Assembly (NCBI GenBank): GCA_008933995.1
Contig: WARS01000033.1
Location: forward strand, 1,924,501-1,988,500
Source: Datnioides undecimradiatus
Lineage: Eukaryota; Chordata; Actinopteri; Lobotiformes; Datnioididae
Reading direction: 5' to 3'
Length of the DNA: 64,000 nt
In this document: piece after piece, positions 51,801 through 61,060 of the stretch
How the letters are laid out: each line of letters opens with the position of its first letter
How positions within the stretch are numbered: the first letter of the stretch is position 1
Notes under the pieces: model-generated
What the model saw: the letters and a program-made list of their open reading frames with translations, nothing else
Databases searched by the model: none
Told to the model about the DNA's origin: nothing
Position numbers and translations under genes: made by a program

Positions 51801-53564
51801 TTCTTGGAAAGCGTTTACTTCGCTGGGTTAGTCTGAACTGTTGGTAATTATATCAGGAAATTTGAGTTGGACTGGGTTTGAATAGTTACTGGAGGCTTGT
51901 TTCAGTGTAGGTGTCAAAGATATTTAAGCAGTGGACAGATGACGCTCACATGGCAGCTCTCTAATGACCAGCCAATGATTAGTGTTGCGACAGGTGTGTG
52001 CAGAGTAACTCAACACCACACAAAGACCTTTGTGTCACCGCACATAGACATAAAACAACTTGGCTGTGTTTAAGGCCTCAGTACCTGATATCTCTCCCCA
52101 CCACACAGCTTACCATGAGGACTGCACCAGACAAGTTCTCAACTCTCTGGTGTACTGTAAGGGTGAGCGAGCATGCAGCAAACCAGTAGATAGCAGCACA
52201 TGGGGGCATTTGAAGCCTGTGTGTAGCTGCAAGTTCTAAGTCAAGTCATGAGAAAGTTTACAGACTCATTTTGAACAGGTTCACTCTATCTGTAGCCGTA
52301 GCCCTGTGCTAACTCAGCAGAATTTAAAGAACGCTTTGCAATTCTGTGCAGGACCCAAAGCCCTGTTAAAAACAGCCTGCATTATAATGTCAGCTAGGAT
52401 TAGAGTACTCACTCCACTGGCTCTGTGCCATTTTTGTGGGAAATCTGCAACCAACTGCTTTTATGGGGATTTGGATAAAAGAGAGCAGAAGTCATTGTTT
52501 GAAGCAAAAGGATTGGCATTAAAAGGAGTCACAACCTCCAAATAAACACAGATAATCCAGGCAGTTCTGAATGAGGCACCTGGGCCACATCTGCACACAC
52601 TGCACTGTCCACTGCTGTATTTTAGGATAACGCACATATCAGCACTTCAACATATCTGCACATTATGCACTGTCGTAAATTGCTGCATATTCCTCCAGGG
52701 CCTGCAGTACCGGTTGGAGTGGATGTTCAGGTTGAAAGTTTGGATGCTATTTCAGAGGTGGATATGGTACGTCTGGACTGAACTGTAAGATTATACATGG
52801 ATATTGTTAGTTAGGCCTGTCCCATAGCAGACATGTATTTGCTCACTTCAGGACTTTACTATGACCCTGTACCTGAGGCACTACTGGAAAGATGAACGCC
52901 TCTCCTTTAGAAGCAACAACAACCAGAGCATGACCTTCGATAGCCGCCTGGTGAAGAAAATCTGGGTACCCGACATGTTTTTTGTCCACTCTAAGAAGTC
53001 CTTCACCCATGACACCACGACCGACAACGTCATGCTGCGGGTTTACCCAGATGGCAAAGTCCTCTACAGCCTCAGGTAACTCTCAACACGTGTGAAACTA
53101 CTGAATGTTGCAGTTAAGTGTTGGATTGTCCAGTGTGTTATGCTTCGCATAGGCATCATTTGTTGTGCCTTATAGGAGTAGGTTATTAGCAAAAATTAAT
53201 AATTATCTATGATAATTATTAACTGAAAGAATATTATTATTAATAAGAATGAATAATTACGGGGCACCACCCTGGTATCAGGGACCAATAACCCACTCGA
53301 AAATCAGTCTCACAAACGTTCGCTTACAGATATCAGTACCGGAGAGATACTGATATGCACAAGACGAACAATGAAGGTGTGAATCCGAGCACTGACTCTT
53401 TTAACCAGCCTTTACAACAACACTTGTACAAACAATGCAGACAACTTCTCTTTAAAACAACAGAATTTATTAAAATCAATGATATCAATTAATAATCGAT
53501 AACACCTCAATCAATAAACATCCATCATATACCTATTCTAAATTATACAAGTGTGTGTGTGTAT

Positions 53565-53602
<38 letters not shown>

Positions 53603-56600
53603 GAGGAGTTGTGAGGTTGCGGACGTAAGGGAGGAGAGGGAGTACGTCACGCAAGAGCTTCGGTCAGAGGAAATGACCGCGAGGTTTGAAAAAGACAACG
53701 GCTAGTGGCGTCTGTGAGCTTAGCCTGTGTGTCTCTGAAAAATTAGTTTTCACCGGTGTATACCCGGTGTGTATGTGCGTGTCGGTTAAGGGGGAAAGAA
53801 GGGAAAACACAGCACATAAAGAAAAATTCTTCGGGCTCCGGTCGTTAGACCGGAGTACGCCCGATCAAAGAAATCAAATAAACAAATGTGACGCTTGGTC
53901 CATTAAGAGCGTGGGACTTGTAGTCCGTCAACTTAACATATGCAATAAAATTTATATGTAAACACAAAAACTACCTCTGCCCAGATCAAGCCTCTTACGT
54001 GCCCATGAAGCAGGGAGATGTGTGAGATCCGTCTTTGGGTCCGGCTCGGTTCCTCGGCTCGGATGACGACGGTGGGGCGTGTCGCTCTGTCGGCGGGTTG
54101 CAAAGGTTGAAGAAAGACGCGGCGGTCCTTTCTTCCTTCTGCAGGTACTTTGAGCGCTGGCGGCGGCGGCGGCCAGGCAATTCTCCGCGATCAGCGGGAA
54201 GTGGCGAGTCGGGTCTGCAGGTACTTTATGGAGAGCGCTGGCGGCGACAGCGACTCTCCTTCGGATACGTGGAAATAATGTGCTTGGGAAATCTCAGTTT
54301 GTCCAGCGAGGGTGAGATTGGCACATAGTTCAGGTCCTTATGTGGTTTACTTCCTTTTTCGTCGTGACCAGCTGGGATCCGTGTGGAAGCCTGCTGTATC
54401 AGACTGGAAGCGGTTCGAAGTGGTGTTTCACTTCCTTTTTCGTCGTGACTAGCTGGGCTGGACACAGACTGGAAGCGGTTCGAAGTGGTTTACTTCCTTT
54501 TTCGTCGTGCCTAGCTGGGATTCTTGTGGAAGCCAACTAGACCCAGACTGGAAGCAAAGTTGTGAGGGTTAGTGCAGGTAATATACCTGCAAACATCTGG
54601 CCGCACAGCAGGGTGCTGGCGGCTATTGTCCAATGGGAGTCCGCACCCACGGGGGGGGCGACAGAGGGGGTTAGGACGGAGATAGCCTGTGCTCCTTCCT
54701 GGTCTGGCCCTTTGATCTGAGACAAATGGAGCGGGGGGGTGGCCGAGCAGGTAGGGGCGGAGGTGTCCCCCACTCCTGTGTGCTCTGGCCCATAGGTCTA
54801 AGATAAGGAGCAGCCAGGATGCTAATGGCTCCGTCCAACTGGGGGCTGCACCCAGCAGGGGGGCAGCAGAGTGAATGGAGATGGAGGTGTCCTGCATACC
54901 TTTGTGACCTGGCTCCCAGGTCTTAGACAAAGAGAGCAGCCATTTGGTTGGTCTGCAATCTTTGATCTGTATCAGACCTCAGGTCGTAAACCTTCTCGGG
55001 GGCCTGTTGTCTGTATGAGGCCCAACAAGTGGAATAGCTCAGCATTTTAGGAAATACAGTTGCATTCTTTCCAAAAGTAACTTGAAATCATTTCTACTAG
55101 GCAAACAGCTGACCATTGAGATTAGAGGGTGTGTTTTAATGCCTAATAGTTCCGATGTTTAACTCCTCAAAGAATCAAACTAATTTCTTTGGGTTTAGGT
55201 TTTCTTTGACAAGGTTCATTGTCTGAAGACTGAAGACTTTAAAATTGAAACGTTTGCTCACTTTGGACAAAGCTAGGCTAGCTAATTCCTCCTGCGCTCA
55301 GCCTTTATGCTAAGCTAGGCTAACCATGTCCTGACACAGATTTCCATCTCACCATCACAAAGAAATCAGATAGCAATACCCAAATTTCCAAAAGTGTTGA
55401 ATAATTCCATCAGCACAAATCATGTTTCAGACAGTTGTCCACTATTCTTCAACTAAATGACTCAAATATTTGCTTTTTCTGTGGATAAAAACAGCGCAAT
55501 CACAATCCCCACTCAGATCACAGAGCACGACTTTCAGTTTGAGTCTGAGTCTTGAGTCTGGTCTGTCGTCTCGAATCAAGGAACTAAATTGTGAATTCCC
55601 AGTCAAACCCCGGCGCCTTCTCATTAGTTTGAAATGATGACGCTTTTCTTTTCATGAAGAGGCACTGAAATGATAAATAATGGTAAAATAATGATGAAGT
55701 TATTGGCATGAACAAAATGCAACAGGAAAGACTTGTCAAAGAGAGTCCAGATCTAGACTCAATGTTTCATTAACACAGTGTGTTCTCAAATATAAACAAT
55801 ATAAATGACATATGGTATTAGCATTTCATTAATCATCACTTAAGACCGAACAGGGTCACTATCACAGACACATTTCATGTTTCCTTCTGAAGGTGAAGCC
55901 TCTTTTACAGGAAGAATTAATTAATGTAATTATAATATAATTATTTCTGTGGTCAATAATCCCACACTGAGAGCAACATGCTCCAAAGAGGATTCAAATG
56001 AGTGGCATCACCAGTGCAGGTAATACTCAGTAAAGTCAGTGCAGTATTTAAATGTATTGGACTTCTGCTAAACACAGCTACATACAGTACATGTAATAGT
56101 TTTTCACTGGGGCAGGTTATCATGTTAGTGGGTGCTCAGGGGTGTAATTACCATTTGCTGTCCCGCCAAGACAAAGTGGCACCAGCTGCCACAGTACAAG
56201 ATGTGTATTTAAGGGGATAACGCTCTGCCAATTATGAGCGCTAATGCTGCAGAGCAGGACCTTGTAATTTTGGCAAGCGGTTGGAGGCTGCGGGCCAAGA
56301 GAGTTGATTTTGTAATCCACATTACAGAGCCTGGCAGAGATTAACAGCTGGCCATCTGCCTCCTGTTGTGACCACTCCAGCGTAGCGCTGCCCTCCTGAT
56401 AGACTGGGACAAACAAAATTTAAATGATGACATCATCCTCTGTAACCCCGCATTCACCATCAGTCACTGCCTGATCTGAAGTATGTGACCTCAGCACCGA
56501 GGGGGATTGAACAATCTGTTAGTAATAGCAGGAGCCACATGATCAAAAAAATCAAATCAAACAGAACTCTCATTATCCCACCTCTGGTCTGGCTCAGACT

Positions 56601-59600
56601 CAACCAGAGATCCTGATCCTGATCTTCATGGGAACGGTGGTAAATTGCTACCAAGCGTTTGTAATAACTGAGATGTATAACGTGTGTGTTAGTGAAGAGG
56701 ACGTGATGGTATATAGTAGCTATACTCATCACTTGACCTGTGTTAATCTGTGTGAGGTTGGTGCTGGTTGGAGATTTTCCAGACTAAGGCAGATTGGCAA
56801 GTGAGGATGACAGTTTGTAGACCTGGCGTGCAGACCATGTGGCCTTCTTCCGGCCTGTGAGCTGGATTATGTATTTTCATTTATCATCTCTGTGCTGGAA
56901 ACCCCTGACCCACGTTGTATTTGCCTGAATATGGAGAGGTCATCCCCATGTGTAATGAAAGTCATTAGCCAGTTTTCAGTTTTCAGCAGATGAAAACAAC
57001 CAATGACTTATTTGAAGTTATGATTCACGTCGTTTGGTGCCACCAACTATTTTCCAAATCATACTGTAGCCTTTTAAACTGGAGTGCACCTTCCAGACCT
57101 GTTTTATTTATCGAGATTAGCTTTCGTGGTTCCAGCAACATCCAGCAACTGGGAGTTGGCTTCAGAGCAGCATCCTAGTCTTTGAGGGTGAAGCCTAAGC
57201 GAGATAGAACACTAGTTATGTAACCCCAGACTCTCACACAGCATCGGTGCAGCGCTCTGTGCTGTTGCCCTCCCGGTTCCTTTAACTAGCCAAAGAGAAA
57301 GCTGATCGGGAGCCGATAGTCCAGCATCAGCACAATCTATGTGAGGTGGATTAAAAGCCTGCTCGTGTTCTGTCTTTTGTGAACATTTCATCCAAATGAA
57401 CATGTTGGTGAACCAATTCTACAGAGTCAGTTCTAAAAACAAGATGTTCCTTTTTCAGTCAGCTCAGTTGAGTATTAATGTGTAGAGATTCCCTCACTGA
57501 CTGATTCAAGCCACTCATATGGGGGAGGGATGGGGTTCGTGAAAACTGTGTGGCTGCGCCTGAAACTGCTGCAGATCTTTTCATAAAGTAAAGTCTTCAG
57601 TGCTGCAGTGTATGACAAGCCATGGACCAACAGCGCAGCTAACAGTCACATCTATTCATTTTGAAAGAGCAATACTCAACTGACCAATGGTGTAACCTCA
57701 TCACTCACTCAGTCAGGTACAGACTGTCATGTTCATATGGCTGCAATAGCAATTTTTAAATATGTCCTAACTGTGGTCATATCTGAAGATTTAACTGATT
57801 TGTTGTTGCAGGGTGACAGTCACAGCTATGTGCAGCATGGACCTGAGTCGCTTCCCTCTCGATACTCAGACGTGCTCTTTGGAGATTGAGAGCTGTAAGT
57901 GACTGGTGTTGTTAATGTGGCTTTGTCTTTGTGTAAACAGTTTCAACCTACTGCATTCTGATAATTCCTCTGACTTCTGCAGAGTCGTTGTACTGTGTTG
58001 CAGAAAAAGTGAGAATTCTCCTCTTGTGCTGTTTGCAAACAGTCTGAATGGAGACTGTGCAGGGTGTTGTTACCATACTGAGCAGAGTCAACTTTTGCTG
58101 TTTGCCTCTCCAGATGCATATACAGATGATGACCTGATGCTGTACTGGAAGGAGGGGAACAGATCATTAAACACAGATGAGAGGATTTCTCTCTCCCAGT
58201 TCCTCATCCAGGAGTTCCACACCACCACGAGGCTGGCGTTCTACAGCAGCACCGGTACTGACAGAAAATGCAGAGCTGTCTTATGGACTCACAGTATCTT
58301 CAGTGCAACTTCTAACTTCATCTCCTCTCCAGGCTGGTACAACCGTCTGTACATCAACTTCACTCTGCGGAGACACATCTTCTTCTTCCTGCTGCAGACC
58401 TACTTCCCTGCCACTCTGATGGTCATGCTGTCCTGGGTGTCCTTCTGGATCGACCGCAGGGCCGTCCCTGCCAGAGTGCCACTGGGTGAGTGCTTGGTTA
58501 GTCCCTTAACTGAATCATGGGTCTAAGGACAGAGGGTTTTGCACAAATAAGTGGAAGGAGCAGTTTCTCAAACAAACAAGACTGGTTTCATCTGCTCTGA
58601 ACTTGTCCTGCTTCAGGTATAACCACGGTGCTCACCATGTCCACCATCATCACTGGAGTCAACGCCTCAATGCCCAGGGTGTCTTACATCAAAGCTGTGG
58701 ACATTTACCTCTGGGTCAGTTTCGTCTTTGTCTTCCTGTCAGTGATAGAGTACGCTGCAGTCAATTACCTGTCCACTCTACAGGAACGCAAGGAGAGGAA
58801 ACTGAGAGAAAGGGTGAGTACCAGTCTCATCGCCCTGTCAGCAGATAAATCAACATGCATGTACATGCGCTTCGAGTAGATTTCATGAGCACCTACCAAC
58901 CATATTAACCCTACTGTCGTGTTTACCTCCCGCCCCTTACTTTAGTGTTTGATTGTCTGTTTAAACTGCTCTTAAACTAGCACAAAAACCATTTTTCACC
59001 ACCAAATTTTTATTCAACATTCTTTAGCTGTGAACAATGTCTCAAAGTAGTGTTTAATATGAATTTATAGAATTAGACATAAAATAACAAATACAAATAG
59101 GCACTGAAAATGTATTACAAAATGAACATGTAATGTAAAAAATAAATGGAAAACCAAGGACCAAACTCAACATGAAGGCGTGTGCGTGGGCGTGTGCGTG
59201 CATGTGTGTGTGTGTGTGCGTGCGTGTGTGTGCGCGCGTGCGTGGGTGAGCGTGCGTGCGTGCGTGCGTGCGCATGCATGTGAATTCATGCACATGAGTG
59301 GCATGTGACACTCAGGTCAGAGTGGGCCTTGCAAACATAGGCATCACATTTGCAGCATCTCAGGCTTGTTTTGTTGTCTCTAGGGGCACAGAGCTCACAG
59401 CACTTCCTTTTCTGCCCATGTCCTTGTTGGGGTAGAGCAGCCAGGGCAGCGGCTGGGGCTGGGGCTTGCACATCCTTTGTTCTTGTTGTAGTCCTGGATC
59501 ATAAGGGGCTTCCTGTCCTCTGTGGTGCTGACAGCAGCGTCTTTGTGTAGCGTGGATGAAATGGAATGGAATGTCTCCTCAGGTGCCTGTTCTTCAGGTG

Positions 59601-60707
59601 CCTCTCCCTCTCCATCTGTTGACTGGTCAGTCTCCTCAAAGTCTGGATCAAAATCTGTGTTGTCTTCCACTTCCAAGACATCCTCCTCTATCTCTGGTTC
59701 AATTTCAGTGCCCTCTTCATCATGTCCAAAAACCTGGACCAGAACCTCTTCAACAGAGAACTGCTTGGTCAGTCGCCTACTCATTGTGCTCAGAGTAAAA
59801 GGAGTGCAAGGCAAACATCAAGCTATATATATGGGGTCTGTGTGAAGATGATACATACAGATGGAAGGTGTGGTTCACGTGGGGGATAGGCACAAAAGCG
59901 TGGGAAAGAGATGTGTACCCGCAAAAGATATTGTTCAGTCTGAAATGTGTGTGAGTGAGTGAGTGAGTGAGTGAGTTGGGGTGGTGTGTATGGGGATGTT
60001 TTCTGTCTGATGGATGAATATAGTCTGGATACCCATTCATTTCCTATGGCGGTTACTTTTGACCGGGAACACCACAGGTGTAACAAGTTGATTAAAACAC
60101 TCAAAATTCAATGAAAGAGGTGATCATCACTTTTATATGTTCAAGTGCATAGTGTGGAGGATATCATAAGGCCTTGAGGCAATCAGATGTAAAACACAAT
60201 ATTTATGAGTGTTTTAAGTTGTAAATCGGTCAGATTTGACCCGAACACTACAGGAAGGTTAATGACTTCCATTGGCCTGAGCTGTATTCTTTATGTGCTG
60301 ATTAGGAAATTAGTCAACTAAAGTGATGAAATTGGGAAACATAACTGGCTAAATATCTGCCTGTTAGCAGATGCAAAATGATGGTACACTTAACCTTTTC
60401 AACGTCTGTTCCCTTGCAGCTGCCTTGTACCTGTGGTATGGCCCATCCTGGCATGATGTCTGCCAGCTACAGTGAGGTGGATGCCAACACAACGGGGAAC
60501 TATGGCATGCCCGAGGAGAACGGGGTAAAACGGGAGACCATGCTGGTGCAGCTGGCGATGGAGAGCGACCAAGTCACTGGCCAGGTTGGCTCCAGCACCT
60601 ACAGCAATGTCTGGATTGACACACATGCCATTGATAAATACTCCAGGGTCATCTTTCCTGGATCGTACATCCTCTTCAACATCATCTACTGGTCTATCTA
60701 CTCCTAA
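44768..60707 (+). CDS. gabrr1: GABA-A receptor rho-1 subunit (gene span, 10 coding exons)
   Basis: Rho-class subunit of a pentameric, GABA-gated chloride channel, mainly retinal. Coding exons: 44768-44871, 48778-48828, 51269-51375, 52699-52766, 52852-53075, 57812-57894, 58114-58254, 58333-58485, 58617-58813, 60420-60707. All joins keep frame and give 471 residues (454 if the 51-nt second exon is skipped). It has a signal peptide (about 1-20), a Cys-loop C192-C206, loop B YAYTDDD (213-219) and loop C Y256/T259/Y262. The membrane segments are M1 275-297, M2 304-326, M3 340-361 and M4 451-470, and it ends YWSIYS. Rho-1 rather than rho-2 is favoured by proline at M2 position 2' (P309; rho-2 has serine), by [12 protein letters not shown] near the N-terminus, and by MPEENG in the M3-M4 loop. 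Confidence 0.95.
44872..48777 (+). other. gabrr1 intron 1
   Basis: Contains one 149-codon open frame (45806-46255) with no recognisable domain, and a short fish-repeat-like fragment near 48088-48130. Confidence 0.75.
48088..48130 (+). repeat. Fish interspersed-repeat fragment
   Basis: TTATTCACCC...GGGGACCATGAATGTCTGCA resembles a repeat common in percomorph introns (from memory). Confidence 0.4.
48778..48828 (+). CDS. gabrr1: gabrr1 coding exon 2, probable 51-nt cassette
   Basis: Flanked by a ctttcag acceptor and a CAG|gtattt donor. Exactly 51 nt and phase 2 at both ends, so it can be included or skipped without a frame change. It encodes a basic stretch ([17 protein letters not shown]) at the place where human rho-1 has its QRREVHED region. 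From memory, a human rho-1 splice form lacking 51 nt here is known. No transcript data are available to me. Confidence 0.75.
48835..48877. repeat. (GT)n microsatellite next to a splice donor
   Basis: GT repeat with one TA interruption, starting about 6 bp after the cassette exon 2 donor. Confidence 0.95.
49389..49413 (+). repeat. Fish interspersed-repeat fragment
   Basis: GATCACCAAAGTCATTCAG, another segment that co-occurs with the 48088-48130 type in fish genomes (from memory). Confidence 0.35.
49884..49968 (+). repeat. L2-type LINE 3' tail
   Basis: CTTTATGTGAAGTGCTCTGG..., then CAAATAAAACTGAATTGAAT. This is the characteristic 3' end of teleost L2/Maui LINEs, whose tails end in ATTGAATTGA repeats (from memory). 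Confidence 0.6.
51269..51375 (+). CDS. gabrr1: gabrr1 coding exon 3
   Basis: Residues 52-87: [12 protein letters not shown], then [19 protein letters not shown], closely matching rho-1. Acceptor tatcag, donor gtaagg. Confidence 0.95.
51376..52698 (+). other. gabrr1 intron 3
   Basis: Nothing notable recognised. Confidence 0.8.
52699..52766 (+). CDS. gabrr1: gabrr1 coding exon 4
   Basis: Residues 88-110 ([23 protein letters not shown] without a break), the first strand of the ligand-binding domain. Acceptor ctccag, donor gtacgt. It is followed by an 85-bp intron. Confidence 0.95.
52852..53075 (+). CDS. gabrr1: gabrr1 coding exon 5
   Basis: Residues 111-184 and 2 nt of R185: [17 protein letters not shown]..., the loop A segment [17 protein letters not shown], and [14 protein letters not shown]. 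Acceptor ttcag, donor gtaact. Confidence 0.96.
53196..53222. repeat. Perfect AT-rich hairpin
   Basis: TTAATAATTATC, loop TAT, GATAATTATTAA: a 12-bp perfect stem near one end of the LTR-like element. Confidence 0.8.
53551..53598. repeat. (GT)n microsatellite
   Basis: GT repeat with TA and CT interruptions, inside the LTR-like element. Confidence 0.95.
54342..54560. repeat. Three tandem copies of a 65-80-bp unit
   Basis: Units start near 54342, 54420 and 54485. Each has ACTTCCTTTTTCGTCGTG, AGCTGGG and AGACTGGAAGC. The first two end CGGTTCGAA. They lie in the U3-like part of the LTR-like element, where repeated enhancers are common. Confidence 0.85.
54601..54950. repeat. Degenerate tandem repeat, about 105-130-bp unit
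   Basis: Recurring GGAG(A/G)T...TCTGGCCC...GGTCT(A/T)AGA(T/C)AA...GAGCAGCCA and GGGGGC(T)GCACCCA blocks, imperfectly repeated. Confidence 0.6.
57812..57894 (+). CDS. gabrr1: gabrr1 coding exon 6 (Cys-loop)
   Basis: Residues 185-212: [21 protein letters not shown] carries both cysteines of the disulfide loop (C192 and C206) and the invariant FPLD. Acceptor ttgcag, donor gtaagt. Confidence 0.96.
58114..58254 (+). CDS. gabrr1: gabrr1 coding exon 7
   Basis: Residues 213-259: loop B YAYTDDD, then [14 protein letters not shown] and the start of loop C (FYSST). Acceptor ctccag, donor gtactg. Confidence 0.96.
58333..58485 (+). CDS. gabrr1: gabrr1 coding exon 8 (M1 and start of M2)
   Basis: Residues 260-310: [16 protein letters not shown]1, the intracellular M1-M2 turn and the pore-lining start PARVPLG, with proline at 2'. 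Acceptor ctccag, donor gtgagt. The preceding intron is only 78 bp. Confidence 0.97.
58617..58813 (+). CDS. gabrr1: gabrr1 coding exon 9 (M2-M3)
   Basis: Residues 311-376: [20 protein letters not shown] (pore and M2-M3 linker), M3, and the basic start of the cytoplasmic loop ([11 protein letters not shown]). Acceptor ttcag, donor gtgagt. Confidence 0.97.
59178..59281. repeat. (GT)n/(GC)n/(GCGT)n compound microsatellite
   Basis: Mixed GT, GCGT and GTGC units inside the piggyBac-like element. Confidence 0.95.
59286..59784 (-). pseudogene. piggyBac transposase remnant (N-terminus plus C-terminal zinc finger)
   Basis: The first frame, from a start at 59784, gives [19 protein letters not shown] and an acidic region. 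It then jumps to the late transposase segment (STLHKDAAV...[13 protein letters not shown]), so the DDD catalytic core between them is deleted. A second junction near 59470 shifts frame into the C-terminal cysteine-rich finger: C-x2-C (CELC), CCKC, VCKAH, CHSC. The family was recognised from memory. Two deletions and a frame change make it a pseudogene. Confidence 0.82.
59951..59976. repeat. (GTGA)n microsatellite
   Basis: About six GTGA units inside the piggyBac-like element. Confidence 0.95.
60420..60707 (+). CDS. gabrr1: gabrr1 coding exon 10 (cytoplasmic loop, M4, stop)
   Basis: Residues 377-471 and TAA at 60705-60707. The variable M3-M4 loop begins LPCTCG and includes MPEENG. Then come [11 protein letters not shown] and M4. 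Acceptor ttgcag. Confidence 0.96.
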   Translation: MPCTCGMAHPGMMSASYSEVDANTTGNYGMPEENGVKRETMLVQLAMESDQVTGQVGSSTYSNVWIDTHAIDKYSRVIFPGSYILFNIIYWSIYS

Positions 60708-61060
60708 CGCAGAAGAGACTCCAACAGACCTGTGGACTACCCAGGCCTGAACGTTTGGAGCAGATGTATGAAAAGTCTGCCCCCCACACCAGCTTGTCAA
60801 AGTGGTTACCAGATGTGCATCTAGTAGAGTGGACACTTGTGCACTAAACTTGTAGAGTTAAGCTTTTGTTTCTTCAGATTTGAAGGACGTAAAGATAAAG
60901 ACTGGTGGCCAGTGGTCTCCAGGCAGACCTGACCCCACAGAAACCTGCCAGGAACAAGACAACACAAGCTACTTCAACTCAGTCCTCAAGTGGCTGCAAA
61001 ATGTTGACTAGGGGACCTGCATCTGTCTGTCAGGAGCAAATAAAGCTGAAACAGCAAATT
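60708..61060 (+). other. gabrr1 3' UTR
   Basis: From the stop codon to just past the AATAAA at 61039-61044. Confidence 0.55.
61039..61044 (+). promoter_or_regulatory. Candidate gabrr1 polyadenylation signal
   Basis: Canonical AATAAA about 330 bp after the stop codon. There is no transcript evidence, and later signals could also be used. Confidence 0.55.

Larger units (their letters stand above)
53161..55027 (-). mobile_element. Solo-LTR-like element, antisense to gabrr1
   Basis: The ends are inverted: the left reads TGTTGTGCCTTATA, and the reverse complement of the right end reads TGTTGGGCCTCATA, giving TG...CA termini. Read on the minus strand it has tandemly repeated U3-like sequence, then TATAAA (53956-53951), then AATAAA (53471-53466), then a U5-like end. 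That order fits an LTR. No internal coding region is present, so it would be a recombined solo LTR of an old endogenous element. I could not find a target-site duplication (flanks tcatt and agtgg), so the class and exact ends are uncertain. Confidence 0.5.
53076..57811 (+). other. gabrr1 intron 5
   Basis: Carries the LTR-like element at 53161-55027. The remainder shows no exon. Confidence 0.75.
58905..60262 (-). mobile_element. piggyBac-like DNA transposon, internally deleted
   Basis: Flanked on both sides by TTAA (58905-58908 and 60259-60262), the hallmark target duplication of piggyBac. Inverted ends: the left starts CCCTACTGTCGTGTT and the reverse complement of the right starts CCTTCCTGTAGTGTT (12 of 15 match). 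Inside, on the minus strand, are remnants of a piggyBac-type transposase. About 1.35 kb remain, and the catalytic core is missing, so it cannot move by itself. It sits in gabrr1 intron 9. Confidence 0.88.
58814..60419 (+). other. gabrr1 intron 9
   Basis: Almost filled by the piggyBac-like insertion at 58905-60262. Confidence 0.85.

Noticed and set aside
54400-54425. CGGTTCGAA as a tRNA T-loop
   Set aside because: It recurs inside a tandem repeat, and no cloverleaf or A-box is nearby.
59522-59845. Plus-strand Ser-rich open frames over 59.5-59.8 kb
   Set aside because: They are antisense shadows of the acidic region of the piggyBac transposase remnant.
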